DNA from: Theodoxus fluviatilis
Lineage: Eukaryota > Mollusca > Gastropoda > Cycloneritida > Neritidae
Length of the DNA: 35,103 nucleotides
Assembly: GCA_034096865.1 (NCBI GenBank)
Contig: JAWQFJ010018179.1
Coordinates: 5,001 to 40,103 of the forward strand
Reading direction: 5' to 3'
Below the pieces are notes generated by a model, which was not told the origin of the DNA, did not search any database, and saw only the letters and a program-made list of their open reading frames with translations. Position 1 is the stretch's first letter. Each line of letters starts with the position of its first letter. Position numbers and translations under genes: made by a program. Shown piece by piece: positions 1-32,021 of the stretch.

Positions 1-1696
1 AGCAAATGAAATTAAAATAAATATTGGTTGCATGAAACACATATAATAGTAGGTGAGCAAACCTTACTGCAATGTTGGAATGTTTTAAACGTCCATTCAA
101 ATGAATAACAAGTGTTGGCAAAAGTCATTTCCTTGGGAAACATGCTCAACAATTCAACAAATAGTGTGATATGATACAGAGTTAATTGATTTTGATTTGC
201 TTTACATGTTTATCATAGTTTTCACATAAGTGACAATACAAAATAAGATGATTTCACATTCACAAGGGTAGCTCTATATTGGAAACAATATAAAATACTG
301 GGGAAGATATGCCATAATGAAATACCTTTTCTTATAAAGAATACCAACCCAGACGATACCCAAACCTAAATGACCAATGGAAGGATGAGAGTATTAAGGA
401 CAGCTTGTGGCTTTCACAGGCAAATCGCACTACATGATCCTTTTTCACAAGGGGGGATAATATGAGGTGAGTGAGCTAGCCAATGAGACACTGCAAGGTG
501 CGAGCGAGCATTATTCCCCCACTTTCCCCGTCTACACAATGCCATATTTCACATTGACCAAGCACCAGTATACACTGTGTGCCCTAACTTCCATTTTCAT
601 CCATTAAAAAAATTGGACGGCTATTTATAAATAAAACAATTGATGACTGTGCAGGATTCTCGTCTTATGTGAAAGGTAAAAGTAAGGGGGAGGGAAATCC
701 AGGACAGTTATTTTTGTGAAATTCGACACGGAAAAGAAACTTTTCTGAGGAAGGAAATTTACAGACGATTTTCATACAGAAGTCTTTGTTAGTACATGGA
801 ATACCAACTCTTTGAAAAAACTCAAGCAGGGCTGAAATTCGCACCTCCTCCCAGCTTTTGCCAGAAATATCATGAGATGTCCATGAAACATTATCTTGGT
901 CTTGAAAACTTTCCTAACATCTTAGTAATGTCAATTAACCCCCTCATAGTGCCGCCCATCATGCACATTGCCAGCCCATCGGCGTGCATATGTCATGCAG
1001 TTTTCATGTGGCGTTACCAGGTAGCATTTTGGACAAGCAGGTTCATGTTGAGAAATAAACACTGCTTATGCCCCTGGGAGAAAAACACCGCTGTGGTCAG
1101 AACGTATGCATGGGGGTGTGGAGGTTGGACATCCGACGATACCCCAAGTGATCATTGGAGGAACCTCTTTCTGACTGCAGTTTTCAATACCTCAGTAGAG
1201 TACTGTTCATCTTAGATTTGGCTGTGGACGGAGTGATGGGAGGGTTTAATTACATGCATATACTAATGTGTCAACAAGAGTTGATAGTATCTGAACAGAA
1301 CCCATAAGGTCTGTATGATTTCAGTTAGCAAACTCTAAAGACTTTTTATTTGTATGGTAACTATGCATCCAGCCACTTTATTTATATCCAGGAGCACCCA
1401 CAATGTGTTCAAGTGTGTACATTTAAAATACATACATGCAAGTCTGAATGTGCATACTGTGAACACATGCAAGGAAACTCCATTGCCTCTATGTAAGTAT
1501 GACAGAGTGGTGATGGCATGTCAGCGTTGGAGCAAAGAAGAAATGCACCATTTCAACAACATAACTGTCCATGCTCTGTAAATAATAACAGTACATAATA
1601 AAGGCACATTTTACAAGTGTTTGAAAAGTGCATTTACCATGTCAGACAGGTATTTTTTTCCCTAAAAGTATACAGTTCATTGTCATGGAAGCCATT
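1..1696. other. Intergenic, no recognised gene
   Basis: AT-rich sequence. The open frames at 796-1215 and 1354-1581 show no recognisable domain or coding character. A short imperfect fold-back (GGGGGGATAAT at about 451 against ATTATTCCCCC at about 510) is the only structure seen. Confidence 0.5.
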
Positions 1697-2314
1697 TGTG
1701 ACCAGCCACGACAAAACCAGTGCTAAGTCCATTTTTGGACAAAATGGGGTTTTAATACTTTTGAATTCTGCATTCATTTCTGTTTGTTTTGATATAAGAA
1801 TGAACAATGTGAGTTAATTAGAATAGGAGTTACAGGCATTTCAAGTTGGGTACTGAAGCAGCGGTCATTTTGAAAAAACGGTCTCAGAAGATTTACTCTC
1901 TTCAGACATTAAACACCTTAGCAACGGTATTTCAAACGCCGTTTCCAAAAATAGCTGACCTTTTTTCTCTTCGACATCCACAGAGCGGGAACGCTGAGAG
2001 AGCAGCCTTTCTAACGGTATATAACATGAAGGGGTTCTGCAAGGGTTTAGGTGTGTTTATTGCAGCTAAAATGAGGCAATTAACGCTAATTACAGGGAGC
2101 TTTTGAAACAATACATAACACAAAAGTCTTTATTTTACCATCAAAATATAATTCTTCAAAATGTTTCCTTTACTGGCATGATAGTTTGAACCATGTAGAA
2201 TCTATTTTCATCAAAAAGTGAAAATCACCCAGAGTGACCCTCCCCGCCTTTTCTCAGTCGTAGCGCAAAATAGTGCCGCGCGACTTAGCACTGGTTTTGT
2301 CGTGGCTGGTCACA
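1697..2314. mobile_element. 618-bp non-autonomous DNA transposon (MITE-like) with perfect 33-bp terminal inverted repeats
   Basis: Positions 1697-1729 (starting TGTGACCAGCCACG) are the exact reverse complement of 2282-2314, 33 of 33 bases. The interior is non-coding: the frames at 1846-2106 and 1932-2123 lack any transposase motif. Just inside the right repeat is a CpG-rich patch (GCGCGGCACTATTTTGCGC). No convincing target-site duplication is visible beside the repeats (CCATT on the left, TTTGAG on the right). I do not recognise the superfamily. Perfect repeats in an otherwise decayed region suggest a fairly recent insertion. Confidence 0.8.
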
Positions 2315-2977
2315 TTTGAGATTGCATCACATTGTAACACATCTAAAGGCGCATGTACATGAGAGATTATGAAAAGCAACTCATAAGCTGCAACACTTGC
2401 ACGACTCTGGCATGAGTTAAACTGACAAATTTACATTCTTTAATTTCATGCATTATTATGAACAATCTCATTACATTTCCCAACAGTATTAAAAAGTGTT
2501 TGGCAACAAAACATCCCCGATTCTAAACATTATCGAGGATCATGGATAACTGAATATGTGAGACTATCTCTGGTGAAGCAAAAATAAACCAATATCTTTC
2601 ATTTCAAGGTATGAATACAGTTTCAAATCTCAAGATTTTATGCAAACCAATATCACTCTGCTCCTGCTAAGATGCAGGTAGAGAACTACAGCAGCCTTAC
2701 ATCTGCACAAAAAGAAGTAAAATGCAGCTTTGAGACAATACTGGGAAATCTCACCTGTGGCAAAAAAAAAATTGATCCATAGAGGTCATATAAGTTAAAC
2801 ATTAGAGGAGAATTTAAAAATGAAATCATTACACTGATGCATCAATGCCAAAGATAAACAAAACAAAACTCCAGTACTTCTAATCAGTGCCTTTACTCAA
2901 AACATAGCACAAAGTATAGATATGGCTGCTAGTCAAGCTTGTTCTTTCAGTTGGGAGGATTTATTTTATCATAATGG

Positions 2978-2980
<3 letters not shown>
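2315..2980. other. Intergenic, no recognised feature
   Basis: AT-rich unique-looking sequence without open frames of note or recognisable repeats. Confidence 0.5.
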
Positions 2981-3032
<52 letters not shown>

Positions 3033-3075
3033 TGTGTGTGTACATGCATGCATGTGTGTGTGTGTGTTTGTGTTG
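2981..3075. repeat. (GT)n microsatellite with interruptions
   Basis: An alternating GT tract broken by TA, CATGCATG and TT interruptions. It explains the poly-His/Thr-like minus-strand frame here. Confidence 0.95.
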
Positions 3076-3402
3076 CTTTTCTGCAGGTAAGTTGGCAGTG
3101 AACAGACTACAACTACATTGGTGATATCAGAGGCGAAAACATCTGGTATGCTTGTGCAATCAACACTCTCACAATACAGATTTGCAAAGTCTACCAAACT
3201 ATACTACACCACTTCTGTTCTATTATATGTGCAAAAAGTTGCCCACAAATTAGGCAGGTAACACTGAATATCAGTCTTTCTGTTCTAAATATTACTGGTT
3301 TTAACCCCGGGGAGAGAGAAAATATGGCAAAACAATCCATGCCATTTTTGATTAGCCAGCCAGCTGGCTCCTGAAATTGGTTGGTGCAGGTGACATTAAT
3401 AT

Positions 3403-3560
3403 CAGAGATACAAGATACAAGATACTTTATTGTCCTCATTGTACAAGGAAATTCGTTTTGTTGGTGACAAAAACATAATACATACATACAAAAACAGAAA
3501 CGTACAAGAAGTTCAACATTAATTAACTCAATAACATCGCTCAAGTTATGGAGTCAAAAC
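3403..3560 (-). mobile_element. 3' tail of a CR1/L2-like LINE
   Basis: On the minus strand the sequence runs CCTTGTACAATGAGGACAAT, AAAGTATC, then tandem CTTGTATC copies (plus strand GATACAA repeats at about 3407-3421). An AATAAAG-like signal followed by short tandem repeats is the usual 3' end of CR1/L2-group retrotransposons. The upstream limit is not visible; related sequence may continue toward 3800. Confidence 0.45.
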
Positions 3561-4756
3561 AGAAAGACATAATAAGATAGGACACATTTAGCGCTACATC
3601 ATAGGCAATTCAATTTAATAGAAAAACATTTTACACTGCAACAACTAATCACAGAACGAACAAAAGACACAAGCATGCACATCAAACAATCATCGTCACG
3701 CCATCACACATACCCGATCCTCAACCATAACACATGTACAAGCATTGTTGCATTGTACTTAATTTCTAAGGCATGAAGACATGCAAAAAGCTGTTTCCTG
3801 GTTCCCACTGCATCACATTACTGCTCACAAAAAGTTATCCCTGTGTTTCCACTGGTGCTAGAAAAGAAAAAATCCACTCCACATTGGCCTGAGACAGATT
3901 ACTGAGCAGCAGTCCAGAACTCTGTAATATCAAGTTAATAGAAAATGAAGTTTAAAACTATACCACATGATTCTTCAAAACAATAAAAGATCATTCATCT
4001 CTGAAACTTTTCACCTCATTATAAAACACAGGACTCTAATGTTTCTCGTTGACATTCTGTCATCCTTCATTACAAAGTATGCAAGAGTGATATCCCCTGA
4101 ATAAATGTCCCAAAAGTGGTTATGAAATTTGCCGATTCAACTTCTGTACAGCAAGCAAGTACATGTCATGAAAATTCCCAGCCACCCCGAAATTAATGAC
4201 TTGTGACTAGAGTGGGGTCTGGCACACACACCACGTCAGCATCTCACTGATTCCCTTTGACTGTGACACAGCATGTGTTCCACATGTCTACAACTCATGG
4301 ACAAGGAGACATAATATTTGTCACAATCTCTGACAGCCACCTGAGACTGTGATACAGTCTACCCTGTGACATTCAGATCATTCTTCACAGCTTACACTGT
4401 CACACCCAACCATGACACCCTGACCATGACTCTCATCCCATGACACATCTGCAACATCCACACTGTATGTCACATCCACATCCCATGTCACACAAAGTAT
4501 GACACCCGCTGACTGACACATCCCAGCAGTGACACCCTGATATTGACACTCATTATCCCAAGTCAAACCCATATTGTGTCACGTCAATACATCCCTTGTC
4601 ACAACCACTCAGCATGACACCCTTTGTGCATCACATTCCAGCTTTGACACTAATTGTGTCCAGCCTCTATTCGGTCACACTCACATGGTGTCACATCCAC
4701 TGAGTTTGACATGTCAGCTGTGACACCCTGACTGTGACACAGAGTCCATGAGGTCC
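3426..4756 (-). other. Probable 3' UTR of the SLC9B-like gene
   Basis: This runs downstream of the TAG on the minus strand. The first canonical AATAAA I find on that strand is at 3431-3426, about 1.3 kb past the stop, and it belongs to a LINE-like tail. The stretch holds a TGACA/TGTCA-rich tract (4241-4745) and otherwise no recognised feature. The true poly(A) site is unknown. Confidence 0.35.
4241..4745. repeat. Degenerate TGACA/TGTCA-rich tract in the 3' UTR
   Basis: TGACAC, TGTCAC and their variants recur every roughly 10-30 bp (for example TGACACCCTG near 4411, 4529 and 4723). No fixed period is obvious, so this is a decayed tandem array or low-complexity segment. It lies immediately downstream of the antiporter stop codon and would be transcribed if the 3' UTR extends this far. 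Confidence 0.6.
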
Positions 4757-25163
<20,407 letters not shown>

Positions 25164-25223
25164 GGTGCTATGTCTTCAGGTCAGATAGCCTGGCAAACTT
25201 CTCTCTCAGGTGCGTCTGCAAGT
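25164..25223 (-). other. 5' UTR part of SLC9B-like exon 1
   Basis: The sixty nucleotides before the ATG are bounded upstream by a strong acceptor, TGTCTTTCCACAG, ending at 25224. This implies at least one upstream non-coding exon. Its donor was not identified; the CpG-richer region at about 31.5-31.8 kb is a candidate. Confidence 0.6.
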
Positions 25224-25760
25224 CTGTGGAAAGACAGCAGCTGAAGTCAGGAGGACCAGTGGCATACTCACATGTCTCACTCTAACAATGAAGAGTCTCC
25301 ATTGTTCCACCAAAGAATCAAAGATATGCAACTGACTGCCTAAGATTGCTACAGTGGAAAAACACTCAGAAATTCCCCAGAACATTTAGAGTAAAAACCT
25401 GAATTCCTTTATAAAAACACACACACACAGAGTTGAGTAGCATGATTATGTCTTTCTTAGTGGTATTTATAGGCATCTCAAGCACAGCTGTCACATTAAT
25501 CTTGCAGCTATTCCCGTGTCAGCTTTATCTAGTGAATCAAACTGAGCCCTGAAATCAGAACACCACTTCATAACAAAGGCATGCTTGGAAAAATCCTTTT
25601 TAGTAAGAAGAAATTTCTACATCAGGTGTATTCAGTTCAAAATAATACCTGCAGGCGGACAAACATACTACAAAGGCATGAAAAGTTTCAACCTTGAAAC
25701 ATGATATTTAGTTTTTCACATCCAGGTCCAAGACATCAGTAAATCAGGGCATTACCACTC
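25224..25760. other. Upstream intron of the SLC9B-like gene, no recognised feature
   Basis: AT-rich sequence between the exon 1 acceptor and the 29-bp minisatellite. Confidence 0.5.
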
Positions 25761-26003
25761 ACAGGTAAACAAGCCCACTCAATCCACACACAGGTAAACA
25801 AGCCCACTCAATCCACACACAGGGAAACAAGCCCACTCAATCCACACACAGGTAAACAAGCCCACTCAATCCACACACAGGGAAACAAGCCCACTCAATC
25901 CACACACAGGTAAACAAGCCCACTCAATCCACACACAGGTAAACAAGCCCACTCAATCCACACACAGGTAAACAAGCCCACTCAATCCACACACAGGGAA
26001 ATC
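25761..26003. repeat. 29-bp minisatellite, 8 full units plus a partial, with forkhead-type sites
   Basis: Units start at 25762 and every 29 bp to 25994. Each contains CAGGTAAACAAGCCCACTC or the variant CAGGGAAACAAG (units 3 and 5; the partial ninth reads CAGGGAAATC). GTAAACAA, the complement of TTGTTTAC, is intact in units 1, 2, 4, 6, 7 and 8. It lies about 0.6 kb upstream of the first coding exon of the antiporter gene. Confidence 0.97.
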
Positions 26004-27206
26004 TGTTCTCACAACCTCCAAGCTCCACTCCCTCACAAATCAACAACACCATAACCAGTAAACTTGGCTTTCAGTACCTTCCTCCAAAAGCCAACTTGCC
26101 AACAAACCTCTTCCAATGTGGGCAATACCTCAAGGTTACCACTTCCAACAACAGATGAGGCAGCTCTAGCGGCGTCACCAAATCCACCCATGGATTCTCC
26201 TGCTGACGCACAGGGGGCGATGTTTGTGAGGCCTGACTGTCATACAGTGGGGAGGGTCAGCCAAGACTCATTTATAATGTATATCCAGCCTTGAGCAATG
26301 CGGACATTACTTGATGATGATGACAGATTCAGACAGAGGGGAAGAGCTTTTCTGCTGTCAGCCCTTGACAAGCAACAAGAGACAGGTCTATGCTTCCCTT
26401 CAGCAACTGCACATATTAGGACTGGTTCACACTCAGGAATGGCAAGTTTTATGTGGAGACGGTCTTCCTCACTGCTTGATGCCTTTTGTTGAGAAACAAA
26501 AGAAAAGCCAACCATAAAAAATTTCTGGCACATCTTGCCCCATTAAACTAAATGCATTGTCTTCATGTTTCTCTGTCATGAAGATGGAATAATATGATTT
26601 TTTAAAGCACACACACACAAGGGGGAAAAGGGGAACCTGATGAAATTATTTATTCTCTAATCCAGCAATGAATAACAAAATGCCATTTTAAAAAGTAGCT
26701 GCTCCTAATTCACATCAAATAGTAAAAGGCAGGAGATTACAAAGGGACGAACAGGAAGAGTTTTATTAAAAATGAAGGAAACTTGCACAAGTGTTTCACC
26801 CTTCAACATCAAAACAGACTCATCCACATGGCACACCCTTCCTTATTTGTAACTCCTACTCAGTAAAGAATCACAGGTGTAAGATTTCATGCTCTCCATA
26901 AAGTGCCAATCAAAAGGGAGAAAGCTAAAAGTAATTGCCCTGCTTTGGGTAATGAAATTTTTTACTTAAGTAGTCATGCTCATGTCTTGCATTACTGCCA
27001 ATTTATATTTCCAAGTTAGTGCACCAAAAGCTCAATTACATGTACAAAGCTGAATGTAAAAATAATTATTTATTGAAATGACAAAATTATCTATAATAGC
27101 AAATTGATAATGTTTTACAATATTAAAATGTCATCACTTAATTAACATCCCATTGGCAAATTTGCTCTATTCCAAGCTATAGAGACAGACAAAACCTGGA
27201 ACAAAC

Positions 27207-27210
<4 letters not shown>
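26004..27210. other. Upstream region, no recognised gene
   Basis: AT-rich sequence. The frames at 26064-26533 show no domain. Confidence 0.5.
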
Positions 27211-27250
<40 letters not shown>

Positions 27251-27554
27251 AAGAGAGAGAGAGAACAAGAGAGAGAGAGAGAACAAGAGAGAGAGAGAAC
27301 AAGAGAGAGAACAAGAGAGAGAGAGAGAACAAGAAAGAACACGTGAAAGACAGACACAGACAGACACACAGACACGCAGACAGACACACAGATACAGACA
27401 GACAGACAGACAGAAAGACAGACAAACAGACAGACAGTAAGACAGACAGACAGTAAGACAGATAGAGAGGGAGACTATGACCAATCACATGCATGCATGC
27501 ACGCACACACACACACATACACACACACACATACACACACACACACACACACAC
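27211..27554. repeat. (GA)n with AACAAGAGAG inserts, (CAGA)n and (AC)n cluster
   Basis: GA tracts punctuated by AACAA (27211-27340), CAGACAGA tetramers (about 27350-27470), then AC repeats (27488-27554). Confidence 0.95.
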
Positions 27555-30500
27555 CACATACAGTACTACCTTTAAGTGACCCAAAGGCTGGGCTCAGGCA
27601 ACATGCTCACCATTCAGATTTATGAGGCCATGAGGCTGTTCATATGTCAACCACTACAAGTGCCCAGAGGATAGAGGGTCAGCAGCATGATCGGTCAAGC
27701 TGTTGGTCACTTCATGATCTTTCAACCTGCCTTATTGCTATCTAGGGCCATGTCCACAGCCATTGACCATGTTATCAGGAGTGGACCAGCAAGGTGAAGA
27801 ATGTTTTCAGAATCTATTGAGTATGTATGTATGAGTTCGTTTTTGTAACCTGCTATTTTCATGCCAAGCATGCTCAAAGTATGGATATTTCAGAATTTGT
27901 AATAGAAAAGTTTTCAAGTTTCTTTCAAAAGTAACCAGTGACTCAGATCTGCATTAGTGTTTCTGGAAACTTGTTCCAGAAGTTTTGGTCAATGAAAGAT
28001 CAATATCTCCTGGCCCTTCTGGTCAGAACACACAAGAGGAATTTTTAAGATGACCACGGTTGTCTGAATTGATTGTCTATAACTTTGACTCAGGTCAGAC
28101 AGGTATGCAGGGGCAGCACCACTGACACACTTGAATACAGTATAGAGACATCTGTGTTCAGCCTTAAGTGCAGCTGAAGCAGTCTTGTTTAAGGTGTTAA
28201 AGGCTGGTTACACTTGGGAATCAGTCTACTGCCATGAGACAGCGATTCCCAGCTTTTTCCAGCAGATGCCATCTGTAGGCACCAAATGCTGCTTAGGGTC
28301 TCTTGTGACCGTGAAAGAATGTCAAGGCTGTGACTTCTATGTGTTCCATGTTGTATAAATCTCAAACAAAACTGGCACAAAGTTAACAATATACTCCATG
28401 CACCAGTCCATGAAGAAGGAAGCCTCACACCAGCTGGTTAATAAAAAAAGCAAGCAAGGCAAAGATTCACATTTCTAACCAAGCACTCAGCAAGATAAGA
28501 TAAAGCAGCCACCTATTGTGAAATACATCTAACTTGCACATTCCCAGTCTACCAAGCCCTTCCTGTGAAGAAGTACCTCCTGCCCAACTCCCATTGAGAT
28601 AATAAATCCAGTCAACAAGTGCAGAGCAAGACAGAAGTAAAAACTGCATACCTGTATCTCTAGTCCAGGCCCACTGCAGGAGATTGAGATGGAGGAGAAC
28701 TGTTAGGGGAGGGGGAAGGGACTGTAGAGAAAAGAGATTAGGGTTGAGGGTTGGGAAGTAATCAAGGGGTGGGGTGTGTGTTAGGGGGTGCAGCCAGAAG
28801 GTATTCAGGGGATGGGGTGAGGTGAGGGGTAGAAGCAGGAGTTCCACTCACAGGTAACAGGGGGGCCAGTCCCCAGCTGCTTGGTTCTGTCAGGCAGTCC
28901 AACTCATGGTGACGATTAATGTCCCCACTGTCCACACACTCCAGGCCACCACCTCTCCTGTGGGTCCCTGTGTGGGTACAGAGAGAGATAGACAATTGGG
29001 GGCAGGGCTCCACTATAAGCAGGCACGGAGGCAGAGTCACATCCCCCAATGGGTGTTTCCTGTCACCAGCAACTGCTCCACAGCAAGACAAGACTGGCTC
29101 TCCTGCAAGACTAGGCTCTGGATGTTAAGTTACCTCAGCTGCAGGTATAAAATGGGAAAATGTGTTTTGTATGTGAAGATGGAAAAGGGGCAGGGGGAAG
29201 GAAGAGACAGTCAGGATGGAGGAGTGGGGGTACCAAGTCATGCAAGGTCAAAAGGTCAAGGGCTCTGGCTAACAGGATGGGGGTGGGGATGTAGCAATAG
29301 GAAACACAGGGAAAGTATGAAATGACAATGGGAGGGAGACATTGGAAGGGAGAAAAAGGGGAAGGGGAGGAAGGGGGAGGGTCAGGAAGGGAAGAGGGGG
29401 AGAGGTACCTGGGATTTAGAGGATTGCTGGGGGTTGTTATTTGAGGTCAGGGAGTGCCTGGGGGCAGGTGGAGACGATTCCTCAGGAAATTAAGTAAGCT
29501 TCCATGAAACTAAATGTTACTTCACAATAAGGAGATTCCTTGCAACTATATATAACTTCATAACATGGAGATGGACATGTTATGTAGAGATAATCTTCAT
29601 AGTCAACATGATTTGAGGCTGGACTGGTTTCAGACAATGAGTGGAATGGCAGTTGTAAATTCTTGTAATTATTCTTAATTAATCCAGGGTGTTATCTTGA
29701 ATGACAAGCTGAAATCACTTTCAGGTTGCAGTGTATATACTTGTTGCAACAGGATTTTGTATTCTCATACCCATAACCGTGGAGAAAATACTGAAATATT
29801 TACAGCCTTGAAATATGCCATGGCATCAAAATGTTTTTCCACACACATCAAATCCAGCACTGGCCTTTGTTTCCTCTACAAAGTTTGACCACAAGTATCT
29901 CACTTTTAGTTTTTAAAAGCATAACATCCAAGCAGCCTCGGAGAAATGACACACATAGTGTTCCTACCACCCAGGCTTTTCAGCCTAGCTGGGTGATTGC
30001 AAACTGTTTACAAAGCATAAGATACAACAGCAGAGCTGTGGATCTCCTGTGCATGCATCTCAAATGTCTGGGTTTCTTGACTCAGCACAATAGAGGTGGT
30101 GTTAAAATTCAAGTGGAAATGTCAAGAGAACTTGAATCATATCCACTCCTACTTCAATAGTTTCATGATCAGCTCTGATTTGGCAACAACCCTTCTTAGT
30201 TTAGTAGCACCAAGGGCGAAAAGACCCACCTTGGAATAACAGATATTTTACTTTTACACAGGAAAATACGAGTGATCTAGAACTTTTACTTATGGCTTGG
30301 TGATCCTTGGACAAAAAAAGGACAAGACATTTAAGTACTCAAAGTAGAACAGCAAAGTTAACAGAACATCTATTAAGCAGAGAATTTGACCATGTCAATT
30401 TTTCATGTTCTTTTATATGCTTGCAAAATTCTGATATCCTTGTCAGTTTGTAGGAATGTTTAATTGTTGAGATTTCTGTTTTACCTGCCCATGACCAATC

Positions 30501-30640
30501 GAACAGGGAATTGCTCTGTAGCAACTAAAGCTTAGTTCTTTGGCATTTGCATTTATGTGTATGTATGCATGCGCACATGTGTGTGCATTCATGTGTATGT
30601 GTGCATCTGCACGTGCATGTGTGTGCATGTGTATATTCAA
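27555..30640. other. Upstream region between the two genes, no recognised gene
   Basis: Mostly unique-looking. About 27940-28200 (CTGGAAACTTGTTCCAGAAG and following text) has the feel of an old interspersed repeat but I cannot name it. About 28680-29480 is G-rich on the plus strand (GGGGGAAGG, GGGTGGGG). The frames at 28762-29325 show no domain. Confidence 0.45.
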
Positions 30641-30650
30641 TGGTGGGGCT

Positions 30651-30830
30651 GTGGGGGCTGTGGGTGAAGTGTGGGGGCTGTGGGTGAAGTGTGGGGGCTG
30701 TGGGTGAAGTGTGGGGGCTGTGGGTGAAGTGTGGGGGCTGTGGGTGAAGTGTGGGGGCTGTGGGTGAAGTGTGGGGGCTGTGGGTGAAGTGTGGGGGCTG
30801 TGGGTGAAGTGTGGGGGCTGTGGGTGAAGT
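30651..30830. repeat. 20-bp G-rich minisatellite, 9 identical units
   Basis: The unit is GTGGGGGCTG followed by TGGGTGAAGT, nine perfect copies with partial units at both ends. Regular G runs of five and three make it a candidate quadruplex-forming array. Confidence 0.97.
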
Positions 30831-30864
30831 GTGCGGGATGGGGTGGGTGAGACCTGTCACACGA

Positions 30865-31051
30865 TGGATGGATGGTGTTTTACGGCCTATCAGCCTCTGT
30901 AGGCTATTTAAGGCCAGTAAGCACGAAAATCACTAGAACAGTTTTGAGTAAACGTAATCAAGTCACGGTGTCCCTAGTAATTCGCCTCTTACGAATCGCG
31001 TAGGGAGACGCGGTGGGTCAATTCTTACCCCGAACCCACAGGGGGAGCCGC
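30865..31051 (-). mobile_element. SINE copy F, with target-site duplication
   Basis: On the plus strand it runs from (GATG)n, TGTTTTACGGCCTATCAGCC through to AACCCACAGGGGGAGCCG. It is flanked by CACACGA at 30858-30864 and 31052-31058. It retains the hairpin CGCGT-AGGGAG-ACGCG and a second potential stem GTGGGT/ACCCAC. Confidence 0.85.
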
Positions 31052-31058
31052 CACACGA

Positions 31059-31539
31059 CAGCAGACTTAAGTTTTAAGAACTGGATAAAGCATATATCCA
31101 AATCTGGTTACAAATATCCATGTGCTATATCAACAAACGATGCGATGAAGAGTCAATCATCGGGTTGCACATCGATAATAAGTCAATAGACATTTTCTCC
31201 CAGAGTCACGAGCGCTGTGCGATGTTGTGATGACATTGCAAGTAAAACTGGAGATGCTAATTGAAGAGTGTGTGGTTTGAAATGGACAGCTCTAAACAGA
31301 GCATCTGTCTTTGTTAGACTTAGAGTCTGAGCGAAAAAGCAAAGCCGGTCACATCATGGATCCAATCCATGGTCACATTAAGAAAGACTGGCAAGAATGA
31401 TCATTATGATGGTCTTGACTGAGCACGCCGGGCATGGAGCTTTCTATGTTTCTGTATTGACACATGATGATATGTCACGAAAGAGCGGTATATCAGTACG
31501 TCGTTCACATTCTATCTCAGCGAGTCACAGGTCCGTACT
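31059..31539. other. Upstream region, no recognised feature
   Basis: Unique-looking sequence leading into the CpG-richer candidate promoter. Confidence 0.5.
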
Positions 31540-32021
31540 AACCACAGAAAACTGCAGTCACGTTTGTCTACGGCCGCCAACAAGTCTGACGCTACAGTGC
31601 TTGAACGTTCCGCTGCGGCGGCGTGTTTACGTGAAGTACGTCATCACTTTGTGCCTTATTTCCACGTGACCAAAATTGTTGTCCGTGACTACAACATACG
31701 GGTAACGCGGATGTCCTGAAATTCCTCCGAACCACCATTTTCATTCCCGATGGCCAGGACAGTATAAACAACGAACTCACTTCTGAGTAGATCTTAGCCT
31801 TATGAGTGCTGTTGAGCTCTAATTCACTTGATACTGTTGTTCATGATGGATTTGGTGCAACCATGGCCATTACTTAGGCATTCTATTTTGTAGTACGCAG
31901 CATCGGGAGTGAAAAGAGTAGACGGTTCGACGGAGGTAGGTGACCAAATTGAAGGGATGACAGAGCTCTAACCACGGATTCTCGCTTGGGAAAGTGGGCC
32001 TCGGACTTACGAGGACTCCAT
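31540..32021. promoter_or_regulatory. Candidate bidirectional promoter region between the SLC9B-like and ZFAND4-like genes
   Basis: CpG dinucleotides are visibly denser here than in the flanking AT-rich DNA. A CRE-like TACGTCA (31637-31643) and an E-box CACGTG followed by AC (31663-31668) are present. It directly precedes the ZFAND4-like start codon and lies on the 5' side of the minus-strand gene. No TATA box or transcription start can be fixed by eye. The assignment is positional inference. Confidence 0.35.

Noticed and set aside
796..1215. 139-residue plus-strand frame
   Set aside because: No recognisable domain, no coding-like composition and no supporting splice context.
25761..26003. 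Possible CRISPR array (29-bp regular repeats)
   Set aside because: The units are directly contiguous with no spacers, in animal DNA; this is a minisatellite.
28762..29325. Overlapping frames on both strands near 29 kb
   Set aside because: Low-complexity G-rich composition, no domain and no splice context tying them to either gene.
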